This document shows, piece after piece, positions 22,291 to 33,738 of a DNA stretch of 64,000 nucleotides (position 1 is its first letter; each line of letters starts with the position of its first letter). The position numbers and the translations under genes are program-made. Origin of the DNA: Sipunculus nudus (taxonomy: Eukaryota; Annelida; Sipuncula; Golfingiida; Sipunculidae); the NCBI GenBank assembly GCA_026874595.1, contig CM049315.1:7934664-7998663 (forward strand), written 5' to 3'. Under the pieces are notes generated by a model. The model made no database searches. It was not told the origin of the DNA and saw only the letters and a program-made list of their open reading frames with translations.

Positions 22291-22398
22291 TCAAGGATCC
22301 TCTTCGTCAAGGGGTTTCTCTATAGATACATTTTCTATAGATACATTATCCTTATCCACGCTGTATTCCACGTTGGGCTCATTAACATACGAGGCTCC
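22291..22398 (-). CDS. MS4A-like gene, last coding exon
   Basis: 35 codons and a TGA stop (residues 163-197). The acceptor is TTTTTGACAG. It starts GASYVNEPNVEYSVDKDN and carries a short internal duplication, VSIEN/VSIEK, from the minisatellite that continues downstream. YVNEP and EYSV hold Tyr residues in acidic context. Confidence 0.65.
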   Translation of the reverse strand, partial: GASYVNEPNVEYSVDKDNVSIENVSIEKPLDEEDP

Positions 22399-25349
22399 CT
22401 GTCAAAAATTAAATCACTGAAAATGCCATGGGACGATTGTATTTTTTTTAAAGTTTCCAACAACAGCACCCCTTTAATAAATGTGTTCATCCTCATGCAA
22501 CATGTCAATAGTGTGCTAAATCTCCCGAAACTACTTAACGAATTTATTTGGTGTTTGAGAGTAAAAAAGTGATTATTATAAAGATAATATTTTCAATTTG
22601 TTGTATAGTTTAAACATATCAATCGGAATAGGAAAAATAATTTAAAGTACTTACGGTTACTCTGTGGCAACAACCAAAGAACAGATAATGGCAAGATAAT
22701 GCTATTGCGATCAGCGTAATCAGTGAGCCAAGAACTGCTAACGCGATGGCGCTCACGTCCACGATCTCCCGTGTGTTCTGAAACGCAATGATAATATTCC
22801 CACCAATACAGTCTAACCATAAACAAACTGAAGTGTGTTTTCTTTTTTTTAATTCTGGTTTTAACCGTAGAGAGACGGCTACAATTTTTTGCAATCTGCG
22901 TATCTGTGCGCGCGCTATTTTAATTAATACATATATATGAACTAACTTCTGTAATAATTGCTTATTTAGTGATTTGGTTAAACTTTTAAAGTTAACACTG
23001 CAATATGCGCATATTGGGGGGGGGGGGGGGGGTGCTTTCGGACGACATCCTAACAAGTGAGGGATTTAAATCATGATGGACCAGATTAACCATTCACAGT
23101 GAGCCGTGATTGCCCTTAATTCACGAAACGTGCTTTATCAATATTTAAACACATTTCTATCTGTATCTCTTGATAAAACATGTATGCAGCTTTTGGGTTC
23201 AGTTTATCATACAACTTTCACTTTCAGGTAAACACTAATAATGGATTTAGTGGTATGGCAACAAAGATAAACCTTCATTAATCTTTACTGAGTCCACGCA
23301 CCTGGCTATAGGCGGACTTCCTTTTATGTTCTGTATTATAACCGATGGTACCCGTCGCGACTAATGCCAGATTCATTGTCAAGGCAATCACCGAAAATAT
23401 CAGGAACATGGAGATCTGAAATAGAGTTAAATTTAAATCTTATTTGTATGATGCGTACTCACGTGTACAGTTGTGATATTGTAGGTACAATACAAAGTGA
23501 AGGCATTTAGATGAACTAGTACTAAGGTGCTGTTCTTAAAAATATAAGGGATCCAACGTGAGTCGACAGCGGAGAGAGTCGAACGTTTCAAACCTCGACT
23601 GTCCTGGCCCATTGTGAACGTTGAGTAAAAATGAATAGGTACGATGTAGTTTTCTGAACAACAACCACTCACCTGACAAGTATCTGACATATAATTTATA
23701 CAAAAATGTAGATTCTCGCTGCTCTCGATATACACATCATACAAGGTTACAATTATTAATTTTTACCTACCGCCCATATTTCCTTGCGAAATCCCGCTGC
23801 AAAGCCCAGACTTCCTGAGACTAATAGCTGGAAAAGAAATAGTTTTGTAAAGGCAATCGCAATTTCGGATTAAAATCTGTAATCAAATGTTGTGAAAAGG
23901 TAAAGTATTTAAACTGCTCAGCAAACGAGAATACCAGAGATAAGGTGAAGGCCCGCGTTATATTACGATGATTTACAGTAAGATGATACCGCAAATGTTC
24001 ATCTGCGCCTCCTCTTGTGCTTAAAGGTGAAGTATATATTGCTTAAAATGCTTAAACTGATGCTTAAACTACTCTTCTCTTTAGATTTTCTTGTGAAAAA
24101 GCACCCGGTTCTTGCACAATAATGATGGTTAAAATTCTTGTACAGATGAATAGTTCAGCATCTTTTTCTATGTTACACTATCTCCTTAACCGAACAGCGG
24201 ATTTCGCTACTAAGCAACCACGGTACTGTTCAAATGATATGAATAAGCACAAATCAGCATAACACAAACAGATTTACCAACGTTTTACTTAATTTAATGG
24301 TCTTTATGCGTTTCGAGATCGTACACTTTTTACTACCAACCAGAAGCAGTATCAAAGCGTAAAGGTCCATAGATCAGCTACGCTCTTTACACAGCGCTTT
24401 AACTATAGGCCTACTGCCCATATGGTAAGCGCTGTTTGTTATGACCTCCTATCCTGAATTGTAACACCAGAGGGGAGCACTGTATTTTTGTACAATCAGA
24501 TGAGACCTTGTGCTGGAAGACACGGCCAAGGGAGGAATAAACGGAGTCAATCATGCTCATTTCGTTTTGAGTGACAGCTCATCGTCTCGGTAATTGTCTG
24601 AACAGGCCATAGGCTCGGAGAGAATTGCCGCAGACGTTGTTTGCTTAGGGCCTTGGGCACATAGGATGCCCGGCCGGCGAGTTGTACTTCAAATGAAACG
24701 TAACAACTAAGGCTGCGTGCACACCTCGCTGGCTGGTTTCAGTTCTGCAGACAACAGATACATGGCTACGCTAACACAGTCATACTGTCAGAATCGAATC
24801 GGTCGATGATTCTAGAATGCAGAGGGAGCAATTAAAATTCGACCGTTACCCGTCTTCAAACGCAGCTATGGGCGGAGCCAGGATGCCTGACGAGTGTTTG
24901 TTTTACATTTGCACCTGGTTGGCTGTTGTCACATCATGCGCACGTGTTTCTCAACGGACAACGAACCGCCATCTGGTGTCTAAATATATCATAAACGTAA
25001 AACGGTCAAAGCTGGCAGCGTGAAAATCAGTTGCTTCTTTAGAAGCGTAAGATTTCCGCTGCCTCGGGAGCGTATAGATCAGCATCATTCGTACAAATAC
25101 TGTAGAGGCCATAGTATGTTACCTGGCTAAAGAATATATTTATGCAAATTAGCTTACCGCGACTCCGGCCAATATTGACGTACCCGCTACGCTTGTAAAG
25201 GCCTTTATGCTGAACGCGGCACCACCAACTCCAAATAACAATAAAGCTGAAGACAAATGGATCCCTGATAATACTTTACTGAACTTGTCCGGAAACGAAG
25301 GAATCACCCGCATGGCCTTACTCTCGCTAGTTCCGGGAAGTGACGTCAT
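22291..25349 (-). CDS. MS4A/CD20-like four-pass membrane protein (5 coding exons, 197 aa)
   Basis: Exons on the minus strand: 25349-25158, 23827-23771, 23415-23302, 22777-22655 and 22398-22291, all joined in phase 0 with AG acceptors and GT donors (GTAAGC, GTAGGT, GTGCGT, GTAAGT). The product has four hydrophobic segments: about residues 30-48 (IHLSSALLLFGVGGAAFSI), 52-76, 84-109 (ISMFLIFSVIALTMNLALVA) and 128-155 (IALAVLGSLITLIAIALS). LLVSGSLGFAAG in the second is the G-S-L pattern typical of MS4A proteins. Both termini would face the cytoplasm; the second extracellular loop is about residues 110-127. CC at 157-158 could be palmitoylated. The tail is acidic, ending PLDEEDP. Length and all-phase-0 exons fit MS4A, a family of ion-flux and receptor-associated proteins. 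Other tetraspan families (TMEM176-like) are not excluded. Function is not predicted beyond a membrane adaptor or channel-like role. Confidence 0.75.
22655..22777 (-). CDS. MS4A-like gene, coding exon 4
   Basis: 41 codons (residues 122-162): end of the loop (NTREIVDVS), TM4, and a CC pair. The acceptor is GCGTTTCAG and the donor ACC|GTAAGT. Confidence 0.75.
23302..23415 (-). CDS. MS4A-like gene, coding exon 3
   Basis: 38 codons (residues 84-121): TM3 and most of the large extracellular loop (GYNTEHKRKSAYSQ). The acceptor is TATTTCAG and the donor CAG|GTGCGT. Confidence 0.75.
23771..23827 (-). CDS. MS4A-like gene, coding exon 2
   Basis: 19 codons (residues 65-83), LLVSGSLGFAAGFRKEIWA. The acceptor is CTTTTCCAG and the donor GTAGGT. 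It completes TM2. Confidence 0.75.
25158..25349 (-). CDS. MS4A-like gene, coding exon 1
   Basis: Encodes residues 1-64: a short N-terminal cytoplasmic part and TM1 plus the start of TM2. An acceptor (TTTCAG) lies directly before CC-ATG, so the exon begins at 25351 and an upstream non-coding exon is implied. The donor is GCG|GTAAGC. Confidence 0.75.
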
Positions 25350-26543
25350 GGCTGAAAGACAGTCGAAGGTGTCACAACTGTGGTTTCCGTGTCAAACATT
25401 GAAAATAAAAAAGGAAAATTAAAAAAAAAAGTTCGAATGTCCAAACAAAATATTAAACAGTAAATGAAACAAAACGTAGTTCCCAGGATGACACACACAC
25501 GATAAAATATCAAGTGCTTTCCACCAGAAAGTCAAGTTATATTTTCCTGACACTAATTCCCCACAAATCAGCAATTTATTTAAGATATTTGCTCTGTAGG
25601 ATTATGCTTTATGCTTAAAAGAAGACCAGTAATCTGGTACCTCCTTTAGAATGACCAAAAACTATCCGGGCAGAATAAAAGACAAAGCTTAACATAACAT
25701 GCAAATTGTTTGTTAAATCGGAATACATTACAACCCAAATTTCGTTACACACACACACACATATATATAAACAAACATACATATATGGACTACCACCACC
25801 ACTACCCAGATCCCGCAGGCATGTACTAGCAGGTAACGGAAAACCGCTATCATACATTACTATATTGCATTATTACTGATTGTATAATTACAAGAACACA
25901 GCTCTGCTATGTATTCATTGTGGCTAATTAGCCATCAGTATGGCTAAATTGGCAGGCATGAATTCAACTGGGATGAGTAAATACATGTTCCCCGCAGACT
26001 ACAACAGCTCAGCAAAATTAACCATTACAATGAGTACTATTTATCATACCTTCCCCGAAACACAGTTATTCTTCAACGAATAAAAGTATAAAAGTAAAAT
26101 ATATGCATCTGTACTACTGTGGTTGTCTATTCAACCCACTGTAGCATTCTTTAGATTCCATATCTATGTTGATTATTAAATAATCGGTATTTTCAGTCCA
26201 GGTAATCCGTTTCATTTCTGTATGAATATTAAGATGTCACAGGTTATTTTCTTTTCAGGTTGAGGTAAAATATGGCTTTTAATATTTAATACTATACATA
26301 TTATCTTATAAGTGAGGATATAGCTCCTCGCATTATTAATATTATGAAAAAAGAAAGGGTGTACAAGAAAGACTGGGGTGATAGTATCTCTGTATAATAA
26401 GGTTTTATATTCGCTGGAGGTATCGCACACACATACAGTGTATTTATCATGATGGAAGTATTTGCATGTATTACCGGATAAGCCATAACTATATAAATGC
26501 TAAACAATGAGAGTGCCTACCTATTCACATACAGATATATATG

Positions 26544-26546
<3 letters not shown>

Positions 26547-26607
<61 letters not shown>

Positions 26608-26618
26608 TGTGTGTGTGT
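26547..26618. repeat. (TA)n(TG)n microsatellite
   Basis: Long AT dinucleotide run followed by ATATGTGTGTGTG. It lies in the proposed first intron of the MS4A-like gene. Confidence 0.9.
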
Positions 26619-26830
26619 AATGATAAAATGATGGCGTATCTGCGCCATCTGGCGGCAGCATCATTGTAAAAGTGATCGAGTCTGCAGTGAAATATGATTG
26701 ACTCGCTCGCGTGATTTGTTAAGTTTACGGATTATACAACGAACGCTGCAGGACATAATGTCGACCAACAAAAACAAAACAGTTTATGTATTGTTTTATG
26801 ACAAAAAATAAACAAGCTACGATCACTCAC

Positions 26831-26900
26831 CGAGTTATTATGGCGATGTTTTCCTTTAAGCTCCGTAGTAAATCAAGTCACCATTGACAGTCTATGAAAC
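26831..26900 (-). other. Possible non-coding first exon of the MS4A-like gene
   Basis: Coding exon 1 is preceded by an acceptor, so an upstream exon must exist. The best candidate donor is ACTCG|GTGAGTGATC, ending at 26831. A TATATAA-like element on the minus strand near 27038 could serve as promoter. Other donors cannot be excluded and the exon's outer limit is a guess. Confidence 0.35.
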
Positions 26901-28267
26901 CTTGCAGGTATACTGTGTTTGATAATTGTTCACTGATCACCGACCCAGTTACTACCGGTATGTAAGCATGGATATGACGACCAAAGACACCTCAACACAC
27001 ACGTTCTCCTGTTTGTTGACAGGTCAGGTGCTGTTATATACACAGTACCCAATACCCAATTAGGCCGTACACCGTCACAGCCCAGTTACCACAACCTGTG
27101 TACCACTACGTACAGGCCGGCGGGGATACCTGTAGTCACGTACGAACCAGTCAGTTACCATGTTTAATAAGTTTGAACATATTTATTTAAACATGATTAC
27201 AAAATAGCCTGGTACTGAGCTAATATGAATGTTCTTATGTCCATACTACAATGTATAAATGTTATAAAAAACAGAACATGCGATAAACACAATAATTTAA
27301 TACGATATGATATGATACTTGCATATCGAATTAAGTACATTGTATATACATTCTTTGGAAAAGTATGATCAACAATTAAAAAGCGATTGAGTATCAAAAT
27401 GTAACAACATTTAAAACGTACATACATAATACCTTCACCTACACACACACACATATATATATATAAACATACACACTTGTATCCTTTAATACATATACAA
27501 AACTAGCAGTCTACACATACATAACTATACACTAAAATTATTAAAAACAAAAATAATACCCAGAAACAAATTACTATTTCAAATCACACGATGACAAAAA
27601 GCAAGGAATGATTATAAGAGGTTCCCTGTACCGCTCTCTGCATGCGTTTTGTTGGCGGTTCTCTGCGTACACCATCATAATGGAGTTGTGTTACCCGTTG
27701 ATATTTGTTACCCAATAAAGCTGCCCAGTTCATTAAATAAGCAGCCATCTTGGCATGTCATGAACTAGCAACTGTTTTGCAACTGTGTTATAAATTATGC
27801 TTTAAAATTAACTACCATGAATTGATTTCTCGGTTCTGTACGGCTGTTTGTATAGGATTCCTTATGACTACGTTTTATCTCAATGTGTAAATACCTAGGG
27901 CGTTGTGCTCTAACCATAAACCATTATTATTCACAAATCATCCCCTGCCATGTTATGAGCATGAATTAATATCGAGTTGTTACATCATTTCTATTTCATT
28001 TCTCCCTCTCTCTCTCTTTCTTTCTCTCTCTCTTTTCCGAGTGTGTTTGTGTGTGTAAACGTTTCTCGTTTTGCCTTTAATCGCTTAACCTCTGTCATCC
28101 CTTTCTCTTTCACAAAATAAGCTCTGTCTTCTGTCTTTCATTGCTCCAATAATACTTTCTCTTTATCACACATATACTTTATTTCATGAACACATCCACA
28201 AACTTCAGACTGTTAGCAAACTACAGTTATATATAAATTATGGTTATGAAGATATGCGACGAGGAAT

Positions 28268-28271
<4 letters not shown>

Positions 28272-28312
<41 letters not shown>
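28272..28312. repeat. (GA)n microsatellite
   Basis: About 20 AGAG units following GAATGACC. Confidence 0.95.
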
Positions 28313-28316
<4 letters not shown>

Positions 28317-28510
28317 AGAGTAATGTGGGAGTAAGCAAGGGATTTTCTGTTCAAACAATTAGTCTTAACATGGTTTGTAGACAGAGCATATATATATTTC
28401 ACAACGATACCATTACTATAGATGCGGTCAGTATGAGTTCGACATGTGGTCCGAGATATATATAGGCCTATATAAGGAATGTGGTACGAGATCGTCGACC
28501 CCGTGTGTCC

Positions 28511-28650
<140 letters not shown>

Positions 28651-30078
28651 CCTTTTCTTCAAGCGATTAACCTATTGTCATTTTGGCAGCATTTATTGAT
28701 ATGTATGAATATATTCTTCAAACTTGAAACTCGTTCTTTCTTTTTTTTTTTTACTACTGGTAAAAATCAGAAGCACATTATCAGAAAATTTGTCGAGACA
28801 CAGCAATTCATCTATATATGAAAATTGAATAACTATAAAAAATGTAAATGGAATATTTACAATAAATGGAATAGATTAAAGTTAACAGATAATCAAAAAC
28901 AACAATCATATAAACAAGATTAGGATTAATGATGTATACCCTACCATAAACTGTAAGAGGGCTCTCAGTATTTAATCTCTGAAATGTTAAAAATATAAAA
29001 TAACATCATTCATATTATTCAAGTTTCCACTGAAAACATTATACTGTGAAACCATTTTAAAAAAAAATCATTTAGTTTTATTGAAAAAAGGTATAGGAAT
29101 GTTTACAGACCCCAATGACAACTAAAAAATAATAAAATATATTGAAATATTAAAATGTTATCATGTCTGCATGTATTGCCGTGCTGACATGGCTGATAGG
29201 ACATATGCGTGAAAATAATCCAGAAGAACTTCTCGGTTTATAATATACCCATTATGTCACAGCGGTGATTCAATATATGGCATGGTCAACAGGGCTGCCC
29301 ATATGGGGAAATAAGCCGTTTCACATTACTATCTGTGACGAAACAAATGACAAACACTAGAAAGCCCTCAGTAGAGCACATATACCTCCACCAAGGCAAA
29401 TGAATTTTATTGGACACGACCCTTATCTTGATCTGCGCCATATATAATCAGGTCAGTGTCCCTGGTAAATGTACCATCCATTCGTTTAATCTGTGTAGTA
29501 TTTCTTGCATAATCATTCTAGCAGACATGAAACCAACAACCAAACAGGGAGAGGGACATAAATTCAATATTCAAATTACATATTACATTTTAAATGAATA
29601 CACCAACGTTACATTTACACAGTTATAATAGGCCTGGCTGCTTAAAAGGTATACTTTTGAAATTGAACATGTACTGTTTCTTTATTTGAAATGAATTTCT
29701 CCATGACACATAAAATATTACAGAACCATTATTCAAACCAACTCGTGAATATTGATCGTAGCTGACCTAAAATAAAAATGAAAAAGAATTTATCAATTTT
29801 AACAATACATGTATCAAAATATTATATGAACAACAAGGCCCTAGAGGCACAAATAGTTCTCCGCCATGTGTTTAACTAGGGAAGTGTGCCGTCAATGATG
29901 ATCAGTGGTGACAAGTTGTCGTCTGAAGAACAAGTTTGAAATTCCAAATAATTGCAAAATATAACTGGATTTTGAGCAGAAGATCGGGATTAGCTTTTCA
30001 GTTATCCAGATGACCCGGGTTTTGTTTTTACTGGGAGTGTTGGGGATGTGAGGCTTTTCCTTCGCACACACAGAGCTT

Positions 30079-30080
<2 letters not shown>

Positions 30081-30142
<62 letters not shown>
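30081..30142. repeat. Compound (TA)n(GA)n microsatellite
   Basis: A TA run of about 40 bases directly joined to a GA run of about 22 bases. Confidence 0.95.
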
Positions 30143-31089
30143 AAGAGTTTCCTTCACTTTTTTGTTTACACCTCTAGGTAAAAGGTGAAAACATGACCGT
30201 CAGGCAAAAGTAATCAGTTATTTAGTCAATCAGTGATCCGCGACGCCCCAACCCCCAACCCTGTTGAGCTGTAACATATCTTATTTAATCTATTTATTTT
30301 CCCTAATTTGTGACTCATTTATTTCATACATCTTTTTTTTTTATTTATTATCAATAAGATGTTAAAGTTATCCAAAGTTTTTTACTTTCAAATTTATAAT
30401 ACGGGGATATTAATGAACAGCTGTGTGACTCGCTCCATAAAGATATAGCACCAAAATATTTCTATATTGAGGGAGGGAGTCTTCCTTATTACTCCATGGT
30501 GGGCCATGACATCGAGGAACTCTCCCCAAATTCAATTCGTGTTTGAGGCACGGCCTTCTTGGTGGAGTGCTAGGCCCGGGTTGGGGTCTCGCGTGTCCTC
30601 TGCTGATACAGGTACTCCAACTCAGGATCTATGCTCTACCGAGTCCTGTGTGCTGCCGGGACCACAGAAGCCGGTTTTAAATTTAACATGAAAATTCCAC
30701 AATGATTCCGTTATCTTACCCAGTACCCATTACATTTAAAAGATGAAATTTTGCATGTAATAAAGGTAGATGGTCATTTTCGCCATTGGCATCAAGATGT
30801 TGCAAACGATCAAAAGTTTGAAGTTTGATAATAAGTTTGAAGAAATATAAGTATTAAATGTTGAGCACCTCTAAAGTTTGCTGAATATATTATGTCAAGA
30901 CATTTAAGAACTCCTCGTATTTTTGGTAAAAAGTGCCTCAAAATGTTCTCCTTACATTGCACATTCAAAAGTTTTTCTAATATGGGAGGGCAGACCCCCT
31001 CCCATACTCTCCCCCATGTACAATAATAAAAACACGGTTCATAATTGAAAGGAAAAGAAAAAGAAATATTTATATTTACATAGACTGAA

Positions 31090-31158
<69 letters not shown>
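31090..31158. repeat. Compound (CA)n(TA)n microsatellite
   Basis: A CA run of about 26 bases joined to a TA run of about 42 bases, about 0.6 kb upstream of the gene A promoter. Confidence 0.95.
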
Positions 31159-31165
<7 letters not shown>

Positions 31166-31694
31166 AAATAAATTCCCAATTTCAGAACTTTGTTATCAGA
31201 AAACCAATCTGCCGCCATTGTCAATTACTCAGTCGACAAATTAATTAAAACAATCAATCAAATCAGCCACCTGCCATTCAAGAGCCGGACAGGACAGGGC
31301 GGGGCTAATCAACCCACTTCCACATCCACCAGCGAAATCCACTATATACTTGCCCTGTGGCTTGCGATAAGGATCCGTAAAATACATTAGTGATTAACAG
31401 GTGTGGCTTCCTCGACGCGCTTGATATGGTGTTTACAATTGATGCGACTTTCGCGTGATTTGGAGTTCTAAGAATACAAAAACTGAAACCATTATGAATC
31501 TTCCGTATTCATCAATGTCAGCAGAACAATTTCTTCGTGCTTTGTATGCGTTAATATAATGTCTTTTTCACGGAATGACCTATACCGATCAGTATACTAA
31601 TGTGTCGCGCCCACCTTTATCTTGTTTTAATGACTTATGATTTTCTTGGCATATGTGATACTCCGACCAATCACGGCTTAGTCGAAACCTTCTC

Positions 31695-31752
31695 GGGAAA
31701 TCCCCACTTCTGACGTGTCATTCTGGGCTCTGTATATACATGTATATATAAA
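31695..31752 (+). promoter_or_regulatory. Gene A core promoter: kappa-B site, CRE-like site and TATA box
   Basis: GGGAAATCCC at 31695-31704 fits the NF-kappa-B consensus GGGRNWYYCC exactly. TGACGTGTCA (31711-31720) resembles a CRE/bZIP site. The TATA box TATATATAAA is at 31743-31752, and an E-box CACGTG follows at 31756. The non-coding first exon starts about 25-30 bases after the TATA box. The arrangement resembles promoters of inducible immune or stress genes; induction itself is inferred. Confidence 0.6.
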
Positions 31753-31771
31753 CGCACGTGTCAGCGGGAAT

Positions 31772-31801
31772 TGTCGGCCGCCGTTTCTCAAAGATTATCA
31801 G
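31772..31801 (+). other. Gene A non-coding exon 1
   Basis: It ends AAAGATTATCAG before the donor GTAAGACTTG (31802). The matching exon of gene B ends TTAGTATCAG before GTAAGTCTTG, so the junction is conserved between paralogues. The 5' limit is estimated from TATA spacing. Confidence 0.55.
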
Positions 31802-32105
31802 GTAAGACTTGCTTATGTCTTTGACGGTTTCTCACGCAGAGAACGATGTATTTAGCTTAGAGTGGTGTAATTGATTAGAAGTTGCTTAAATAATTGATAA
31901 ACCTTCAAATATTTGGTTATATATTTTGTGTTTAAAATATTTTTTTTTCTTTTTTTTTTAACAATATACTCTTGAGTTTTAGTTATGTGACTCTGCTTAT
32001 AATGATGGCAAATATTGTCACAGCATTTGATACAAGGAAAGATAACATTCAAACATGAGCCCTTGACGTTCGTCCGCGCTGTCGTTCTGTCAGTTTCCCG
32101 CCCCG

Positions 32106-32110
32106 CCGCC

Positions 32111-32150
<40 letters not shown>
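32106..32150. repeat. Poly(C) plus (CT)n tract in gene A intron 1
   Basis: CCGCCGCC is followed by a C run and about 15 CT units, about 300 bases downstream of the proposed gene A first exon. Confidence 0.9.
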
Positions 32151-32151
<1 letters not shown>

Positions 32152-33493
32152 GCATTTAGTAAAACTCGAATTGATTCCACAGGTGTAATTATCTGACTCA
32201 GATAAATGTCGTTATCTATTATTGTAATGCTTTTTATTTTGTCCCGTGTTAACAGTTTAGTAAAAAAGTGAAAGAACCTATCACACCTGCTGCACCATTT
32301 ATACTGCGGGCGCTCACACTAGATGGAATTCTAATGTGCAAAATGTCACTTCTTCTTCACAGTGAATTCAGAGCTGTGCTCTACACCAAGACCCTAATAG
32401 CCGGATTAGAATATGACTGTTAATAAACAAGTAAATAATGCAAAGGGAAACGTGTAGCATATCGTCAATATGTTTCGTATCTGTATCTAGCACTTTCATT
32501 TATACGTATCTACATATGTTTGGAGAGTGTGAAAATATGATTCATTTAAATACTGCAGCCGATACTCGGCGCTTTAGCCATTACGTTCCTCGAGTTTTAC
32601 TTTCTATCGAAAAACGGGGTATGCTCGGATATTGGCTGACCAAAAAGCTCATACAAATCGCCGCCCAACATTAAATTTCCTTGTCCAAAAATAAAAAAAA
32701 ACGCATATGTAGCCTCTTACCTTGATCTTAGATCGCACCTCGGCAAGGTTTTCATAATGTTACTTCAGAGATATTCAAAGAGACACAGAGAAGAACAGAC
32801 ACAAGGAAAGACAGAAAGACAGGGAGAGGAACTGACGTACAAGTGTGGAACTGTCCTAAAATTGATTGATTTTACGGATTGCTTACTGGTGCTTGCTGAC
32901 AAACAAGACTGAAAAGGGATGGCTCCTTCATGTAAGAATAGGGATTTTCCCCTTGATTTGAAGCATTTTTCTCGAACACCGTGAAATTTGCCTCAATGGT
33001 TAAATTGATAGACTGGCGTTACAGTTATGACTGATTTCCAGGTGGCTGGAAACGTTGGCGTAGGATTCGTGTGCCCTCCTATAAGGACAGGACGTTTGAG
33101 ACAGCTGTACAAAGTGCGAGTAAAAGGCTGCCAATGTAAAAAAAGATACACAGACAGTGACTCTGTTCCATACCAAGCTCAAAAGCTTAAAAAATCTTAA
33201 GGTCCTTTAAAGCATTGTGATATAACCTTTGAGTTAAAATGGTCATTTGAACCACTCTAAGCAGATATAAACCTGGATCTAGCTTTTTTTATCTATAAAT
33301 TATTTCCTGTGTTGTTGTTGTTATAATTATTACTATTGTTACTACTACTACTACTACTACTACTACAAAAAAAATCCATCTTCTACTACTCTTACTCTGC
33401 CACTATTGTTACTTCTACCTCTACTACTTTACTTTTGTTATGATTATTACTATTTCTTCTTCTTCTTATTATTATTATCATTTCATTTTCAGT

Positions 33494-33632
33494 ATGGACA
33501 GGTGTGGATTGGCTCTCACCTATTTTTGCTATTTAATCAATACAAACACAAACACATTGATGAAAAATACTGGCTCGGATGTTCAGATGGTTACTGAACC
33601 ACCCTACGACTCGTACCTGGACTGGGACCCAT
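33494..33632 (+). CDS. Gene A coding exon 1 (signal peptide)
   Basis: The acceptor TTTTCAG ends at 33492, leaving a single T before ATG at 33494; the spliced context is CAG-T-ATG-G, with A at -3 and G at +4. It codes residues 1-46 and one base of Tyr47, ending SYLDWDP. The donor is GTAAAT. Gene B has SPYLDWEP at the same place. Confidence 0.85.
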
Positions 33633-33672
33633 GTAAATATTGAAGTATTTACATTTACTTGAGCCAATTAAT

Positions 33673-33738
<66 letters not shown>

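Noticed and set aside
24817-25023. 68-codon frame in a GC-richer patch
   Set aside because: No domain, no paralogue and no splice partner; it lies in an intron or upstream region of the minus-strand gene.
25341-25348. Perfect CRE (TGACGTCA) at the MS4A-like start codon
   Set aside because: It lies inside the coding sequence (ATGACGTCA), downstream of an implied non-coding exon, so a promoter role is unlikely.
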